NCBI RefSeq assembly: GCF_947494875.1
Contig: NZ_CANLWM010000011.1
Coordinates: 1 to 64,000, forward strand
Origin: an uncultured Williamsia sp.
GTDB taxonomy: Bacteria > Actinomycetota > Actinomycetes > Mycobacteriales > Mycobacteriaceae
DNA length: 64,000 nucleotides
Direction: 5' to 3'
Shown: piece after piece, positions 1 to 7,752 of the stretch
Numbering within the stretch: the first letter of the stretch is position 1
How the letters are laid out: each line of letters begins with the position of its first letter
Position numbers and translations under genes: made by a program
Notes under the pieces: generated by a model
Databases searched by the model: none
What the model was told of the DNA's origin: nothing
The model's input: only the letters and a program-made list of their open reading frames with translations

Positions 1-1677
1 GGTGCGCAGGTATTCGCGGTAGCGCACGACGATGTCGGGACGGGCCTGGGCGATGGCGCCTTCGAGCAGGCGCGCGGTGGCGGTCTTGGTGACCCCGACA
101 GTTTCGCGAAGCCAGTTGAGCAGGTTGGTTTTTCCGGTGCGCATCGCCCGGAAGCCGAGGTTGACCGTGACCCACACCGCGCCGACCGCGGCGCCGACGC
201 CGAGCACACTGGACAGTCCGATCACGCCGGCCAGCGAGGTCGAGCCCATGACACCCATGCTGACGATGGTGGGGTCGAAGATGCCGTGGCGTTTGGAGGC
301 GATCTGGGGTCCTTCGATGGTCTGACCGCCCAGGGCCTGGGCGAGCTGAGCGCAGATGTTCTCCCACACCGTGGGGTCGTCGAAACGGGGCTCGACGATC
401 TGCACGTAGAGCTCGTTGAGGAAGCCGGTGAGGGTGGTCATCATCGCCTGCTGCAGTTCGGTCTGCATGTCGGCGGTGAACTTCTGCGGGGAGCGCCGCA
501 GCACTTCCATACCGTTTTTGTTGATGCGTTCGGTCCAGCGGCTGCGGATCTCCTCCAGGCGGCGGTCGCTGTCGTCGATGGCGCGTTGCCGCATCGCGGC
601 CAGGTCGCGGGCGAGGTACTGCTCCCACTCACGGCTCTGCTCGCGCAGCGTCTCCAGCCGGGCGAGCTGGTCGGCGAGGTCGGGTAACGCGGCCTCGGCG
701 TCGCGGATGGTGCGCAGTTCGCGGTCAATACGGTCCTGCAACCGCACCAGGCCGCCCCGCACCGTGCGCAGCCCGTCGAGGACGGGCAGTTCTTCGGCGA
801 AGTCGAGGCGCTCGTGGATCGCAGCGCGTAGCGCGGTGATGCCGGAGCGGTCCTCGCGGCGGGAACGCTCCGGTCCCACCGGCAGGTCGGCGGCGGCGAC
901 CGCCCGCAGGCTCGAGACCCCCAACACGGTCACTTCCCGGCCGAGGTGGGTGCGCAGCAGCCGCCGGTTGTCCTCGACGATCGCCTTCCAGCGCCGGAGG
1001 TTCTTGTCGATCTTGGTGACCGCGACGATCAGTCCGTCGACCGAGGCGCCGGCTTGTTCGATGAACGCCATCTCCGGGGCGGTCAGCGGGCTCGATGCGT
1101 CGCAGACCACCACGACGACGCAGGCTTGCTGCGCCGAGGCGGTCACCAGTGAGGCCATCGACGGGTCGAGGCCGCCGACGCCGGGGGTGTCGATGACCGT
1201 GACGTCGCCCAGTGCGGTCGTGGTGACGGGCACGTTGGCGCGGGTGGGCAGTGAGTCCAGGGCGGTGTTGCGGACGTGGCGGCCTTCGGTGGTGACCCAG
1301 TCGTGCAGGGAGGCCAGCGGCACCTGTTCGGTGCGGTCGGGGAACAGCAGGTCGGCGGTCCCATCCAGCGGTGGGTCGGTGGCCGGGCAGATGCTGATGG
1401 GCACCGTGGTGGCGACGTCGACCCCGGTCGGGCACAGCTCCCGGAGGCCGACCAGAGCGTTGACCAGTGAGCTCTTGCCGCGCTCGATCTCGCCGACCAC
1501 CACCACTGAGCGCACCTGACGGTCGCGGTCGGCCTTGGTCTCGGCCAGGTCGGCGATGTCGTCCATGCGGTAGGCCCGCAGCAGCTTGACCCCACCGCCG
1601 ACGGCGGCGCGGGCTGCGGACTGGCCATCGTGACCGGAGGTCGCGCTCGCCGTGGCCGGCGCTTGCGGGGTGTTCAC
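1..1677 (-). CDS. dynamin-like GTPase (3' end outside window)
   Basis: The minus-strand frame from a GTG at 1677 stays open for 559 codons to the window edge. It carries an ordered GTPase core: P-loop GEIERGKSS (residues 62-70), G3 DTPG (163-166) and G4 TKID (221-224). A long helical, charged middle (about 290-390) and a hydrophobic Gly/Ala/Val stretch near residue 475-510 follow, as in bacterial dynamin-like proteins that bind membranes (IniA/IniC-type). AAGGA lies about 8 bases before the GTG; another in-frame GTG at 1755 has a poorer site. Long open frames on both strands over this gene are codon-bias shadows. The family is clear; the membrane-remodelling role is inferred. The C-terminus is missing. 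Confidence 0.85.
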   Translation of the reverse strand, partial: MNTPQAPATASATSGHDGQSAARAAVGGGVKLLRAYRMDDIADLAETKADRDRQVRSVVVVGEIERGKSSLVNALVGLRELCPTGVDVATTVPISICPATDPPLDGTADLLFPDRTEQVPLASLHDWVTTEGRHVRNTALDSLPTRANVPVTTTALGDVTVIDTPGVGGLDPSMASLVTASAQQACVVVVVCDASSPLTAPEMAFIEQAGASVDGLIVAVTKIDKNLRRWKAIVEDNRRLLRTHLGREVTVLGVSSLRAVAAADLPVGPERSRREDRSGITALRAAIHERLDFAEELPVLDGLRTVRGGLVRLQDRIDRELRTIRDAEAALPDLADQLARLETLREQSREWEQYLARDLAAMRQRAIDDSDRRLEEIRSRWTERINKNGMEVLRRSPQKFTADMQTELQQAMMTTLTGFLNELYVQIVEPRFDDPTVWENICAQLAQALGGQTIEGPQIASKRHGIFDPTIVSMGVMGSTSLAGVIGLSSVLGVGAAVGAVWVTVNLGFRAMRTGKTNLLNWLRETVGVTKTATARLLEGAIAQARPDIVVRYREYLRT

Positions 1678-1836
1678 CTGACGCGTCCTTGTCGGTCGGG
1701 GCCGCCGGATGCGGCCGAGGGTTGACGGTAGCGAGGTCGCCCCGGGCGGGCTCACCTGCCACTTATGAGATGCGGCGGGCCTTTCGATAGTTCCCGCCTC
1801 ACCCGAGTCCAGGTTGTCCTCCGCCAGGACGCAACG

Positions 1837-1866
1837 GTGCCCCGAGAACGCTGGTCCTCGGGGCAC
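1837..1866 (-). terminator. hairpin terminator after the calcium-repeat gene
   Basis: Perfect 10-bp inverted repeat GTGCCCCGAG (1837-1846) and CTCGGGGCAC (1857-1866) with a 10-nt loop. It lies 40 bases beyond the stop of the minus-strand gene at 1906. No strong T-run is visible. Confidence 0.6.
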
Positions 1867-1905
1867 CGCCGGCCAGGATGGGGTCGCTGGCCGCCATAGC
1901 GACGA

Positions 1906-2688
1906 TCAGACGCCGGGGTGGTAGTCCATGTCGTTGGTGTCGACGGTCTGATGGTCCAGGGCGTCGGTGTAGTGCTCGGTGACCGCGCCGGTGGTGTCGT
2001 AGGTCCCGTCCCCGTCGGTGTCGGTGTACTGGGTGTCGAACACGCCGTCGCCGTTGGTGTCGTGGGTCTCGATGTTGGCGACCCCGTCACCGTCGGTGTC
2101 GATCAACCGCTCGTCGACGTTGCCGTCGCCGTCGGTGTCGGTCACCTGGATGTCGGCCTTGCCGTCGCCGTTGTCGTCGAACTTCACCGTGTCGATGCGG
2201 CCGTCACCGTTCTGGTCCTCGGCGCGGGCGTCCATGCCGGCGACCGTCCCGGTCCAGTAGCCACCGTCGGAACCCGACCCCGACGAATCGGGGGTGGTGC
2301 TGGGATCGGTGTCGGGGCTGCCGGCGCCCGGGTTGGCGGAGTAGTGATCCGAGGCCTGCGTCGCCGACGAGCCGTAGCCCGACGAGCCGTAGCCCGAGGG
2401 GTCGCTGCTCGAGGAGTCGCTGCCCGCCGAGGAGCCCGCGCTGCCGGTGCCGTTGATCTGGTCGAGGGCGATGTTCTGACCGGAGACGGTGGTGTCGTAG
2501 TAGCCGTCGTGGTCGGTGTCGACCCTCGCGGTGTCGGCGCGGCCGTCGCCGTCGTAGTCGGCGAGCTTCACATCGGCGGTGCCGTCGCCGTCGACGTCGA
2601 CCTCCTCGTAGTCGGTGACTCCGTCGTTGTCGACGTCGGTGAGGTAGACGTTCTGGCCGGCCGCGTTGGTCGTGTACTCGTCGCTCAT
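1906..2688 (-). CDS. acidic calcium-binding repeat protein
   Basis: 260 aa of Asp/Gly-rich repeats such as DVDNDGVTD, DVDGDGTAD and DTDGDGNVD, resembling thrombospondin type 3 or EF-hand-like loops (DxDxDGxxD). Two repeat blocks (about residues 15-80 and 150-245) are separated by a Ser/Gly-rich linker. A strong AGGAGG precedes the ATG. No signal peptide is visible, so export, if any, is non-classical. It is a longer paralogue of the protein encoded at 4172-4483, and the pair flanks a lipoprotein gene. Calcium binding is inferred from the repeats; the role is unknown. Confidence 0.85.
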   Translation of the reverse strand: MSDEYTTNAAGQNVYLTDVDNDGVTDYEEVDVDGDGTADVKLADYDGDGRADTARVDTDHDGYYDTTVSGQNIALDQINGTGSAGSSAGSDSSSSDPSGYGSSGYGSSATQASDHYSANPGAGSPDTDPSTTPDSSGSGSDGGYWTGTVAGMDARAEDQNGDGRIDTVKFDDNGDGKADIQVTDTDGDGNVDERLIDTDGDGVANIETHDTNGDGVFDTQYTDTDGDGTYDTTGAVTEHYTDALDHQTVDTNDMDYHPGV

Positions 2689-2878
2689 GGTGGTCCTCCT
2701 GGTGTTGGGGCCGCTATCGGCCGGTCACACAGTTGGAGGGCCCCCGCCCTACAAAAGTTCCCGACAATCTGGCCCGAGTTTCAAGCGCTGGTAAATGACC
2801 GTAGAACATCCTTACGGATCGCGTCGGGGTACGGCCCTGTATGTTGACCGCGGCTCATCACAGGAAGGGTGTACAGGG

Positions 2879-4114
2879 ATGCGGAGAGCGGTCGTAGCGG
2901 TGTCCGGGGTGGTGGGGGCGGCTGTACTGCTCGCTGGCTGCACCAGCGGTTCGAGCGGTAGCAACAGCCCGCAGTCCTCCGCGGCTGCGTCATCGTCGTC
3001 CAGCCAGCAGCTGGACACCGGCACATTCGCCACCACCGCTCGGGCACCGTTCGGTGTCGCCAAAGCCGGTGAGATCCCGCCGTTGGAGAGCCAGCGGCTG
3101 GCGGAGTTCACGACCCTGCCCCAGGAGATCGACTCCCGGTTCTCCAAGCCCGCCTACCCCATCGGCGCCCTGGTCAACTCCACGTCGGTCAACGACATGT
3201 TCGGCCTGTCGTCTGCCGACACGTCAGTCTCCGGTGTCGCGATCGACAACGGCCTCACCTCCGGCTACTACGGGTCCGCCGGAGATCTCAACAGCACCTC
3301 GGATGCACCTGGCGCCTCGATCACCCACGGGGTCATCCGATTCGCCAGCCCGGATGCCGCGAGCAAGGCTGCGCAGGGCATGTACGACGCGCTCCGGACC
3401 GCCGCGAAGACCAAGACCGGCGACCCCACGAGCTACCAACCGTTCAGCGATCCGGCGTTGCCAAACTCGCTGGTGCTTCAGAGCCCGGCCAGCGCGGGCG
3501 GCGGGAAACTCAAGGGACTCACCGCACTCACCGCGCACCGCAGCTACCTGATCGTTGACCTGTTCGTGGGGCCGCCGACGGAGAACAACGGCGTGCGCGA
3601 TCTGCGCCGCAGCCTCGACCTCCAGATCCCGCTCATCGACCGCTTCCCCGCCACCCCACTCAAGGGCGGACGCATCCAGCAGGACCAGAACAAGATTTTG
3701 ATCTACGCCCTGACGAACCCCAATCCCCGGACTGCCCTCAACGATGGGGTGTACGGCCCTCGCGGCTACGCGTTCACGCGAAACAATCAGGTTCAGGCCA
3801 TGCAGCAGCTCGAGGAAGCAGGCGCCGAGCACACCGCAGTCGCGGGCACCACGGTGTTCCGGGCGTCCACACAGTCGGCGGCGACCACCCTGTTCAACCA
3901 GCTTGTCGCCGCCGACGGGTCTTCACCGGCTGCCTCCCCGTCCGGCCTCACCTCCGCGAAATGCCTCGGCGACGGGGAGGCCAACACCTGCTATGTGCAG
4001 GTTGGCCGCTACATCGGGCAGACAAATATCGGTGGCGATTTGAAGCAGGCGCAGCAACAGATCTCGGCGCAATACAAGATCCTGCTGGGCGCGGACCAGA
4101 GCACTCCCAACTGA
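2879..4114 (+). CDS. large secreted lipoprotein (DUF7373-like)
   Basis: The start is set at the ATG at 2879 (MRRAVVAVSG...), which gives a normal lipoprotein signal peptide ending in LLAGC and has AGGAAGG about 11 bases upstream; the frame is open further upstream but that part looks non-coding. The 411-aa protein continues with a Ser-rich linker and a roughly 350-residue extracytoplasmic domain. Length and overall pattern resemble the lipoprotein family common in Nocardia/Gordonia annotated DUF7373; I cannot confirm this without a search. It stands alone between two calcium-repeat genes. Confidence 0.8.
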   Translation: MRRAVVAVSGVVGAAVLLAGCTSGSSGSNSPQSSAAASSSSSQQLDTGTFATTARAPFGVAKAGEIPPLESQRLAEFTTLPQEIDSRFSKPAYPIGALVNSTSVNDMFGLSSADTSVSGVAIDNGLTSGYYGSAGDLNSTSDAPGASITHGVIRFASPDAASKAAQGMYDALRTAAKTKTGDPTSYQPFSDPALPNSLVLQSPASAGGGKLKGLTALTAHRSYLIVDLFVGPPTENNGVRDLRRSLDLQIPLIDRFPATPLKGGRIQQDQNKILIYALTNPNPRTALNDGVYGPRGYAFTRNNQVQAMQQLEEAGAEHTAVAGTTVFRASTQSAATTLFNQLVAADGSSPAASPSGLTSAKCLGDGEANTCYVQVGRYIGQTNIGGDLKQAQQQISAQYKILLGADQSTPN

Positions 4115-4123
4115 GGCAGTTCG

Positions 4124-4151
4124 CCCGGCCTACCGCCATGGCCAGGCCGGG
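4124..4151. terminator. bidirectional terminator between convergent genes
   Basis: CCCGGCCT (4124-4131) pairs with AGGCCGGG (4144-4151) across a 12-nt loop, between the stop of the lipoprotein gene (4114) and the stop of the convergent calcium-repeat gene (4172). Confidence 0.6.
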
Positions 4152-4171
4152 CCGCGGACTGATCCTTCCAG

Positions 4172-4483
4172 TCAGTCGTGGAACAGCTGGTTGGCCTGGT
4201 GTTCGGCGACCGCCCACGGGTCGTCGGTGTCCATACGGTCCATGCTGATCCCGTCACCGGCGACGTCATCGATGTGGTCGAAGGTTCCGTCGAGGTTGGT
4301 GTCGACGACCGCTCCGTCTGCGTAGCCGTTGCCGTCGGAGTCGGTGTAGATCAGGTCGGGGATGCCGTCACAGTTGCGGTCGATCACCTCGCGGGTCGCG
4401 AAGTCGTCGCCGGGTGTGTCGTCGGCGAGCCACACGTCGGCGCGTCCGTCGTAATTAGTGTCCAGGGTGCGCTGGTCGGACAT
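4172..4483 (-). CDS. small calcium-repeat protein
   Basis: 103 aa with repeats DTNYDGRAD, DRNCDGIPD, DSDGNGYAD and DTNLDGTFD, i.e. four Asp-rich loops spaced by about 20 residues. It begins MSDQ with AAAGGAACCCG before the ATG. It is a short paralogue of the protein at 1906-2688. The C-terminal 25 residues lack repeats. Function unknown; calcium binding is inferred. Confidence 0.8.
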   Translation of the reverse strand: MSDQRTLDTNYDGRADVWLADDTPGDDFATREVIDRNCDGIPDLIYTDSDGNGYADGAVVDTNLDGTFDHIDDVAGDGISMDRMDTDDPWAVAEHQANQLFHD

Positions 4484-4557
4484 CGGGTTCCTTTCAGCGC
4501 CCGCCGCGGTTCAGCGGGCTGCACCGATTCGATGCAGCCGACGAACGTGAAAGTTCC

Positions 4558-4956
4558 TCACCCCTCCGTCGGGTTGGCAGCTCGACGAATCGACTGCCGC
4601 AGCCCTGCCAGCGCCTCGGCCTCCCCCCGACCGGAGTCCACAAACTGTGCGGCGAGGTCAATCCCGTCGTCGATAGCCTCGATGATCGTTGTTGGCTCAG
4701 CCCAAGGCGGCGCCGGTGGCGACCAGCCTGCCGGAATCGCTTCGCGAGCAACATCAGCGAGCAGTTGATGGCTGCGAGCGGTGCCGACATCCAGAGACGC
4801 GTCCGCGGACGACGCCAATTCACTGTGGTGACGCAGGAACTGCTGCAGCACCCGCACCGCGGCTGTCAGGTCGGGGGCGATCTTGTGGTCAGCAGCGTCA
4901 GCGATGTGGTCGCGTCGCCTCCACAGAGGTAACCGGGGGCGACGTGGGCTGCTCAT
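4558..4956 (-). CDS. hypothetical protein
   Basis: 132 aa, basic N-terminus (SPRRPRLPLWRRRD) followed by an Ala-rich, probably all-helical body. No membrane segment, signal or known motif is visible. It lies in the same direction as its neighbours and has typical high-GC third positions. Family not recognised; the start is the first ATG of the frame. Confidence 0.5.
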   Translation of the reverse strand: MSSPRRPRLPLWRRRDHIADAADHKIAPDLTAAVRVLQQFLRHHSELASSADASLDVGTARSHQLLADVAREAIPAGWSPPAPPWAEPTTIIEAIDDGIDLAAQFVDSGRGEAEALAGLRQSIRRAANPTEG

Positions 4957-5078
4957 GACCCAGCAGATTATGCGGAGAAGGTGGACTCGGCTGCAGGCCG
5001 GGCGTTGATCTCAAATTGGCCGTTCGCCCGATTGGCCGTCAACTGGCCTCATGCGGTCGGCAGCTTCGCAGCCTGGAG

Positions 5079-5378
5079 CTATCCGGCGCCCGCGCCGGGG
5101 TCAATTTCGTCAGGGGGACGGTGGTCGAGCCGAACCGGCCTCATCGGCAGGTAGCGCTCATCCGGCTCGAGGTTGTGGATCACGACGTCACAGCGTCGGC
5201 ATGTCCAGGTTCGGTGTGGCGGTTCGATCGTGCTGTTCCAGCCGACCAACATCGCGCGTGGTCGGGTGAGGTCGCAGCCGTTCGGGCAGGCCGTTGGGGC
5301 AGATTCGCGCCACTCCCCTTCCCTGCATCGTGAGATTCGGGCCTGAAAGGTGTGCAGGGGGCCATCGGGAGTCGACAC
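5079..5378 (-). CDS. small zinc-ribbon-like hypothetical protein
   Basis: 99 aa with a CxxxC pair (CPNGC, about residue 31-35) and a CxxC pair (CRRC, about 60-63), a spacing that suggests a zinc ribbon. A conserved-looking core, WNSTIEPPHRTWTCRRCD, links the two pairs. Not recognised further. Confidence 0.55.
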   Translation of the reverse strand: MSTPDGPLHTFQARISRCREGEWRESAPTACPNGCDLTRPRAMLVGWNSTIEPPHRTWTCRRCDVVIHNLEPDERYLPMRPVRLDHRPPDEIDPGAGAG

Positions 5379-5553
5379 CGTGAGGTGTGTCCTGACTTCC
5401 GCGACAGAATTGACCAGGGCGTGACCGACTACCGTCGGGCTGTTGACCTCGGGCGTTGCGGCTTCCCTCCGCGCGGCCCGAGGTCGACCACGAGGTTACC
5501 AGCGCCACGAACAGGTGTTCGAACGAACGGCGCAGGCGTCACCTCTTAGCTTG

Positions 5554-5579
5554 CTAGCTAGCTGTGCTAGCTGTGCTAG
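5554..5579. repeat. CTAG cluster at the distal end of the par operon
   Basis: CTAG occurs at 5554, 5558, 5567 and 5576, with the direct repeat GCTAGCTGT twice; the last CTAG overlaps the stop codon of the small partition gene. CTAG is normally very rare in this kind of genome, so four in 26 bases is not background. See the larger cluster at 6689-6948. Confidence 0.65.
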
Positions 5580-5872
5580 AGACCGTGCCTGGTGAGGTAT
5601 TCGTCGAGGGCGACGTCGGTGACCGAGGCAATGCTGATGCTGCGATCACCGGAGTCGTACCGGAGCTTGTCGACGCCGCGACCCAGGCGGTCTTTCGTAC
5701 TCGGGCGGATACGCACATTGTGCTGAGCCGTCAGTCGCTCCTCCCCCGGCGTCACCGGTGTCGCCGGTTGACTCCCCGGCGTCTGCGCGGCCGGCCGGGA
5801 CTCGTCGCGGGTCGGAAGGTTCTCCGCAGGGTGCGGCGGCCGGGTGATCGCCGGCGCGCGGTTGACGTTCAT
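5576..5872 (-). CDS. ParA partner, small ribbon-helix-helix protein
   Basis: 98 aa: a Pro-rich, disordered N-terminal half (residues 1-48), then a C-terminal part beginning about NVRIRPSTKDRLGRGVDKLR that fits a ribbon-helix-helix DNA-binding fold (beta strand, helix, helix). Its ATG overlaps the stop of parA by 4 bases (ATGA), so the two are translationally coupled. Order parA then small DNA-binding gene is that of type Ib-like partition systems, where the partner binds the centromere. No canonical ParB domain is present. Confidence 0.75.
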   Translation of the reverse strand: MNVNRAPAITRPPHPAENLPTRDESRPAAQTPGSQPATPVTPGEERLTAQHNVRIRPSTKDRLGRGVDKLRYDSGDRSISIASVTDVALDEYLTRHGL

Positions 5873-6654
5873 GCGGGGACTCCGTTCTCAATCAGTGACA
5901 GTTCGGCGAGCAGATCGGTGTAGGCGACCTGCAGTGCGATCGCCTTCCCACCTCGGAAGCTGTGGATGGGTGTCTGCGAGCTGTGGGCGTCCTGTCGGGC
6001 GCCGAGATCCCGGATAACGGTGCGCGCGACGATGTCGCCGTATGCGTCGCGAAGCTCCTGCTCGCGGAACTTGTGTTCGCCGAGGCTGCGCGCTCTGCTG
6101 ATGATGACCTTGTCCAGCACGAGCTTTGGGTTGGGCCGCCGCTGCACGTTTCGGATGGTTTCTTCGAGATTGGACACGCCCCGAACGCTGTCGATCGTGG
6201 GTTCGGTGACCGCAAGGACCCCGTCCGCCGCGCAGAGAACCGCGAACAACAGCTTGCCAAGGCTCGGCGGACAGTCGAAGAAGACGATGGCGTAATCCGA
6301 GAGGTCAATCCCCTCGAACGCGACGTCGAGGCGAAAGATCAGATCATTCGCACCGTCTGCCTCGATGTTGGCTAAGGAGGTGTGCGCCGGGATCAGGTCG
6401 ACGCGGTCCCATTCAGTGGCCATGACCGCGTCCGCCGCCGTCCCCTCCTGGGTCCGTGCCATCAGGTCGTAAGTGGTGGCCGTGTCCTCCTCGAGCTGAA
6501 CACCGAGCCCGGACGTCGCGTTTCCTTGAGGATCCATGTCGACGACAAGTACGTGGTGTCCGGCCTGGGCGGCCGCGGAGGCCAGGCCGAGGACGGTGGC
6601 GGTCTTGCCCACCCCGCCCTTCTGGTTCGCGACGGCGAACTTTCGTGGCTGCAT
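5869..6654 (-). CDS. parA: ParA partition ATPase
   Basis: 261 aa with a deviant Walker A KGGVGKT (residues 12-18), DMDPQGN (39-45) and Walker B-like FFDCPPS (125-131), all diagnostic of ParA/Soj ATPases. It lacks the N-terminal HTH extension of type Ia ParA, consistent with a short, type Ib-like protein. It would move plasmid copies over the nucleoid together with the small partner downstream. The CTAG-rich region directly upstream is the likely centromere and operator. Confidence 0.93.
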   Translation of the reverse strand: MQPRKFAVANQKGGVGKTATVLGLASAAAQAGHHVLVVDMDPQGNATSGLGVQLEEDTATTYDLMARTQEGTAADAVMATEWDRVDLIPAHTSLANIEADGANDLIFRLDVAFEGIDLSDYAIVFFDCPPSLGKLLFAVLCAADGVLAVTEPTIDSVRGVSNLEETIRNVQRRPNPKLVLDKVIISRARSLGEHKFREQELRDAYGDIVARTVIRDLGARQDAHSSQTPIHSFRGGKAIALQVAYTDLLAELSLIENGVPA

Positions 6655-6688
6655 GTTCTACCTGTCCTATCTATCGACGCACGGATAA

Positions 6689-6948
6689 CTAGGTGTGGAC
6701 GCTTTGCACACGGAGCTAGTCACGCTAGGTGTGCGCGCTGTGCACACCTAGCTAGTGGGGCTAGCCCCGCTTGCGAAGCACGGCTGGATAGCGAAGTTCT
6801 GTAAGTACGCCTAGCACGCCTAGCTAGCGCCGCTCACCGAGCTCGCAGCTCAACCGGTTTTACGCTGCAAGTATGCGGTATTAGCCGCTGTCGAACGCGT
6901 CGACACGCCCGGGCAAGCGACGCTAGCGAGCACAGCTCGCATTGCTAG
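6689..6948. repeat. parS: CTAG-rich region, candidate parS/centromere
   Basis: Eleven CTAG tetramers in 260 bases (6689, 6716, 6725, 6748, 6752, 6761, 6811, 6820, 6824, 6923, 6945). The longer motif CTAGGTGTG is at 6689 and 6725, and reversed at 6743-6751. The region starts 35 bases upstream of the parA ATG and contains no convincing gene up to 7127. Position next to parA and the repeated motif support a centromere bound by the ParA partner; the role is inferred. Confidence 0.6.
6724..6752. promoter_or_regulatory. inverted-repeat operator in the par promoter region
   Basis: GCTAGGTGTGC (6724-6734) and its exact reverse complement GCACACCTAGC (6742-6752) flank 7 bases. It sits 70 bases upstream of parA within the CTAG cluster, so it could be the autoregulatory operator. 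Confidence 0.6.
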
Positions 6949-7127
6949 CACCGCTATGCGGCCACGCCTCGCCTACAGCGGTCCTCGCCAGCGCGGTGAC
7001 GTCCGAGTTTGCTGGACTCCCTGGCCGCCTGATCAATTCGTTATTCTGTACGCCTAAGTTTCACGGACCGGTGGCGAATGGCCCCGGCAAGCGAGTACCG
7101 AAATCGCTGCGCGCCTCTCGGCATGAC

Positions 7128-7538
7128 TCAGCCTGGCAAGTACAGAACGACCGTGTCGCCGGACACGTGGTCCCAGCCGGCGAGGATGAAGCCGTCGGCG
7201 ACGCCGAAAGTGACGTCGACGGTGCCATCGCTGCGTACACCGGACACGCCGCTGATTTCGCGCCAGTCGCCGGGGTCTGGCTGGTCGTTAGTGTGCGGGC
7301 TGGATTGCACTTTGTCGCGGGGCCGCAGCAGCGCCGCTGGTTTGGTGGGCCACCACCGTCCGTCTCGGTCCACTCGGCAGTAGGACGCTGCGACGCTGAA
7401 CACCTCGAGGGCTGCGGTCGGTTCGGTGGGTAGGTGCAGTTGTACCGCTGCATCGTGGACGAGGTCCTCGCCTCTGATCCCCGGCGCCAGCAGCACTGTT
7501 CGTGTGATGGCGGCTGCGGCGGGACTGAGCTGCGTCAT
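7128..7538 (-). CDS. hypothetical protein
   Basis: 136 aa from the ATG at 7538 (MTQLSPAAAAIT...). The body looks like a small beta-rich domain: SYCRVDRDGRWW, then TVDVTFGVADGFILAGWDHVSGDTVVLYLPG at the C-terminus. The frame is open further upstream, but that part overlaps the better-supported small gene at 7550-7714, so the short form is chosen. The 11-base gap suggests one transcript. Not recognised. Confidence 0.6.
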   Translation of the reverse strand: MTQLSPAAAAITRTVLLAPGIRGEDLVHDAAVQLHLPTEPTAALEVFSVAASYCRVDRDGRWWPTKPAALLRPRDKVQSSPHTNDQPDPGDWREISGVSGVRSDGTVDVTFGVADGFILAGWDHVSGDTVVLYLPG

Positions 7539-7549
7539 GACGTGATGGG

Positions 7550-7714
7550 CTACTCGTCGGCGTTGTGCATTGGGGGAGGGGGGCAGCCGTGCAATGCCAG
7601 GACCACTGCGTGCGACATCTTCACCGATCCGTCGGGGTAGTAGCCGTCGGCGGTGATCCGGTCGACGACGTCCCGGTGAGCCGACAGTGCGTCCCTGTCT
7701 CCGTGTGTGCTCAT
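7550..7714 (-). CDS. small hypothetical protein (54 aa)
   Basis: ATG at 7714 preceded by GGAAGGTGG, stop at 7550; begins MSTHGDRDALSAHRDVVDR and contains YYPDGSVKMSHAVVLALHG. The good ribosome-binding site, natural composition and tight spacing to the next gene support it. Likely soluble; function unknown. Confidence 0.6.
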   Translation of the reverse strand: MSTHGDRDALSAHRDVVDRITADGYYPDGSVKMSHAVVLALHGCPPPPMHNADE

Positions 7715-7752
7715 GCAATCCACCTTCCCACGATGCGCAGCTGAGCGACGCG

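Noticed and set aside
416-1762. Long open frames on both strands (345 aa minus at 725-1762, 367 aa plus at 416-1519)
   Set aside because: Arg/Pro/Ser-rich shadows of the GTG-started dynamin-like gene, which has full GTPase motifs in another frame.
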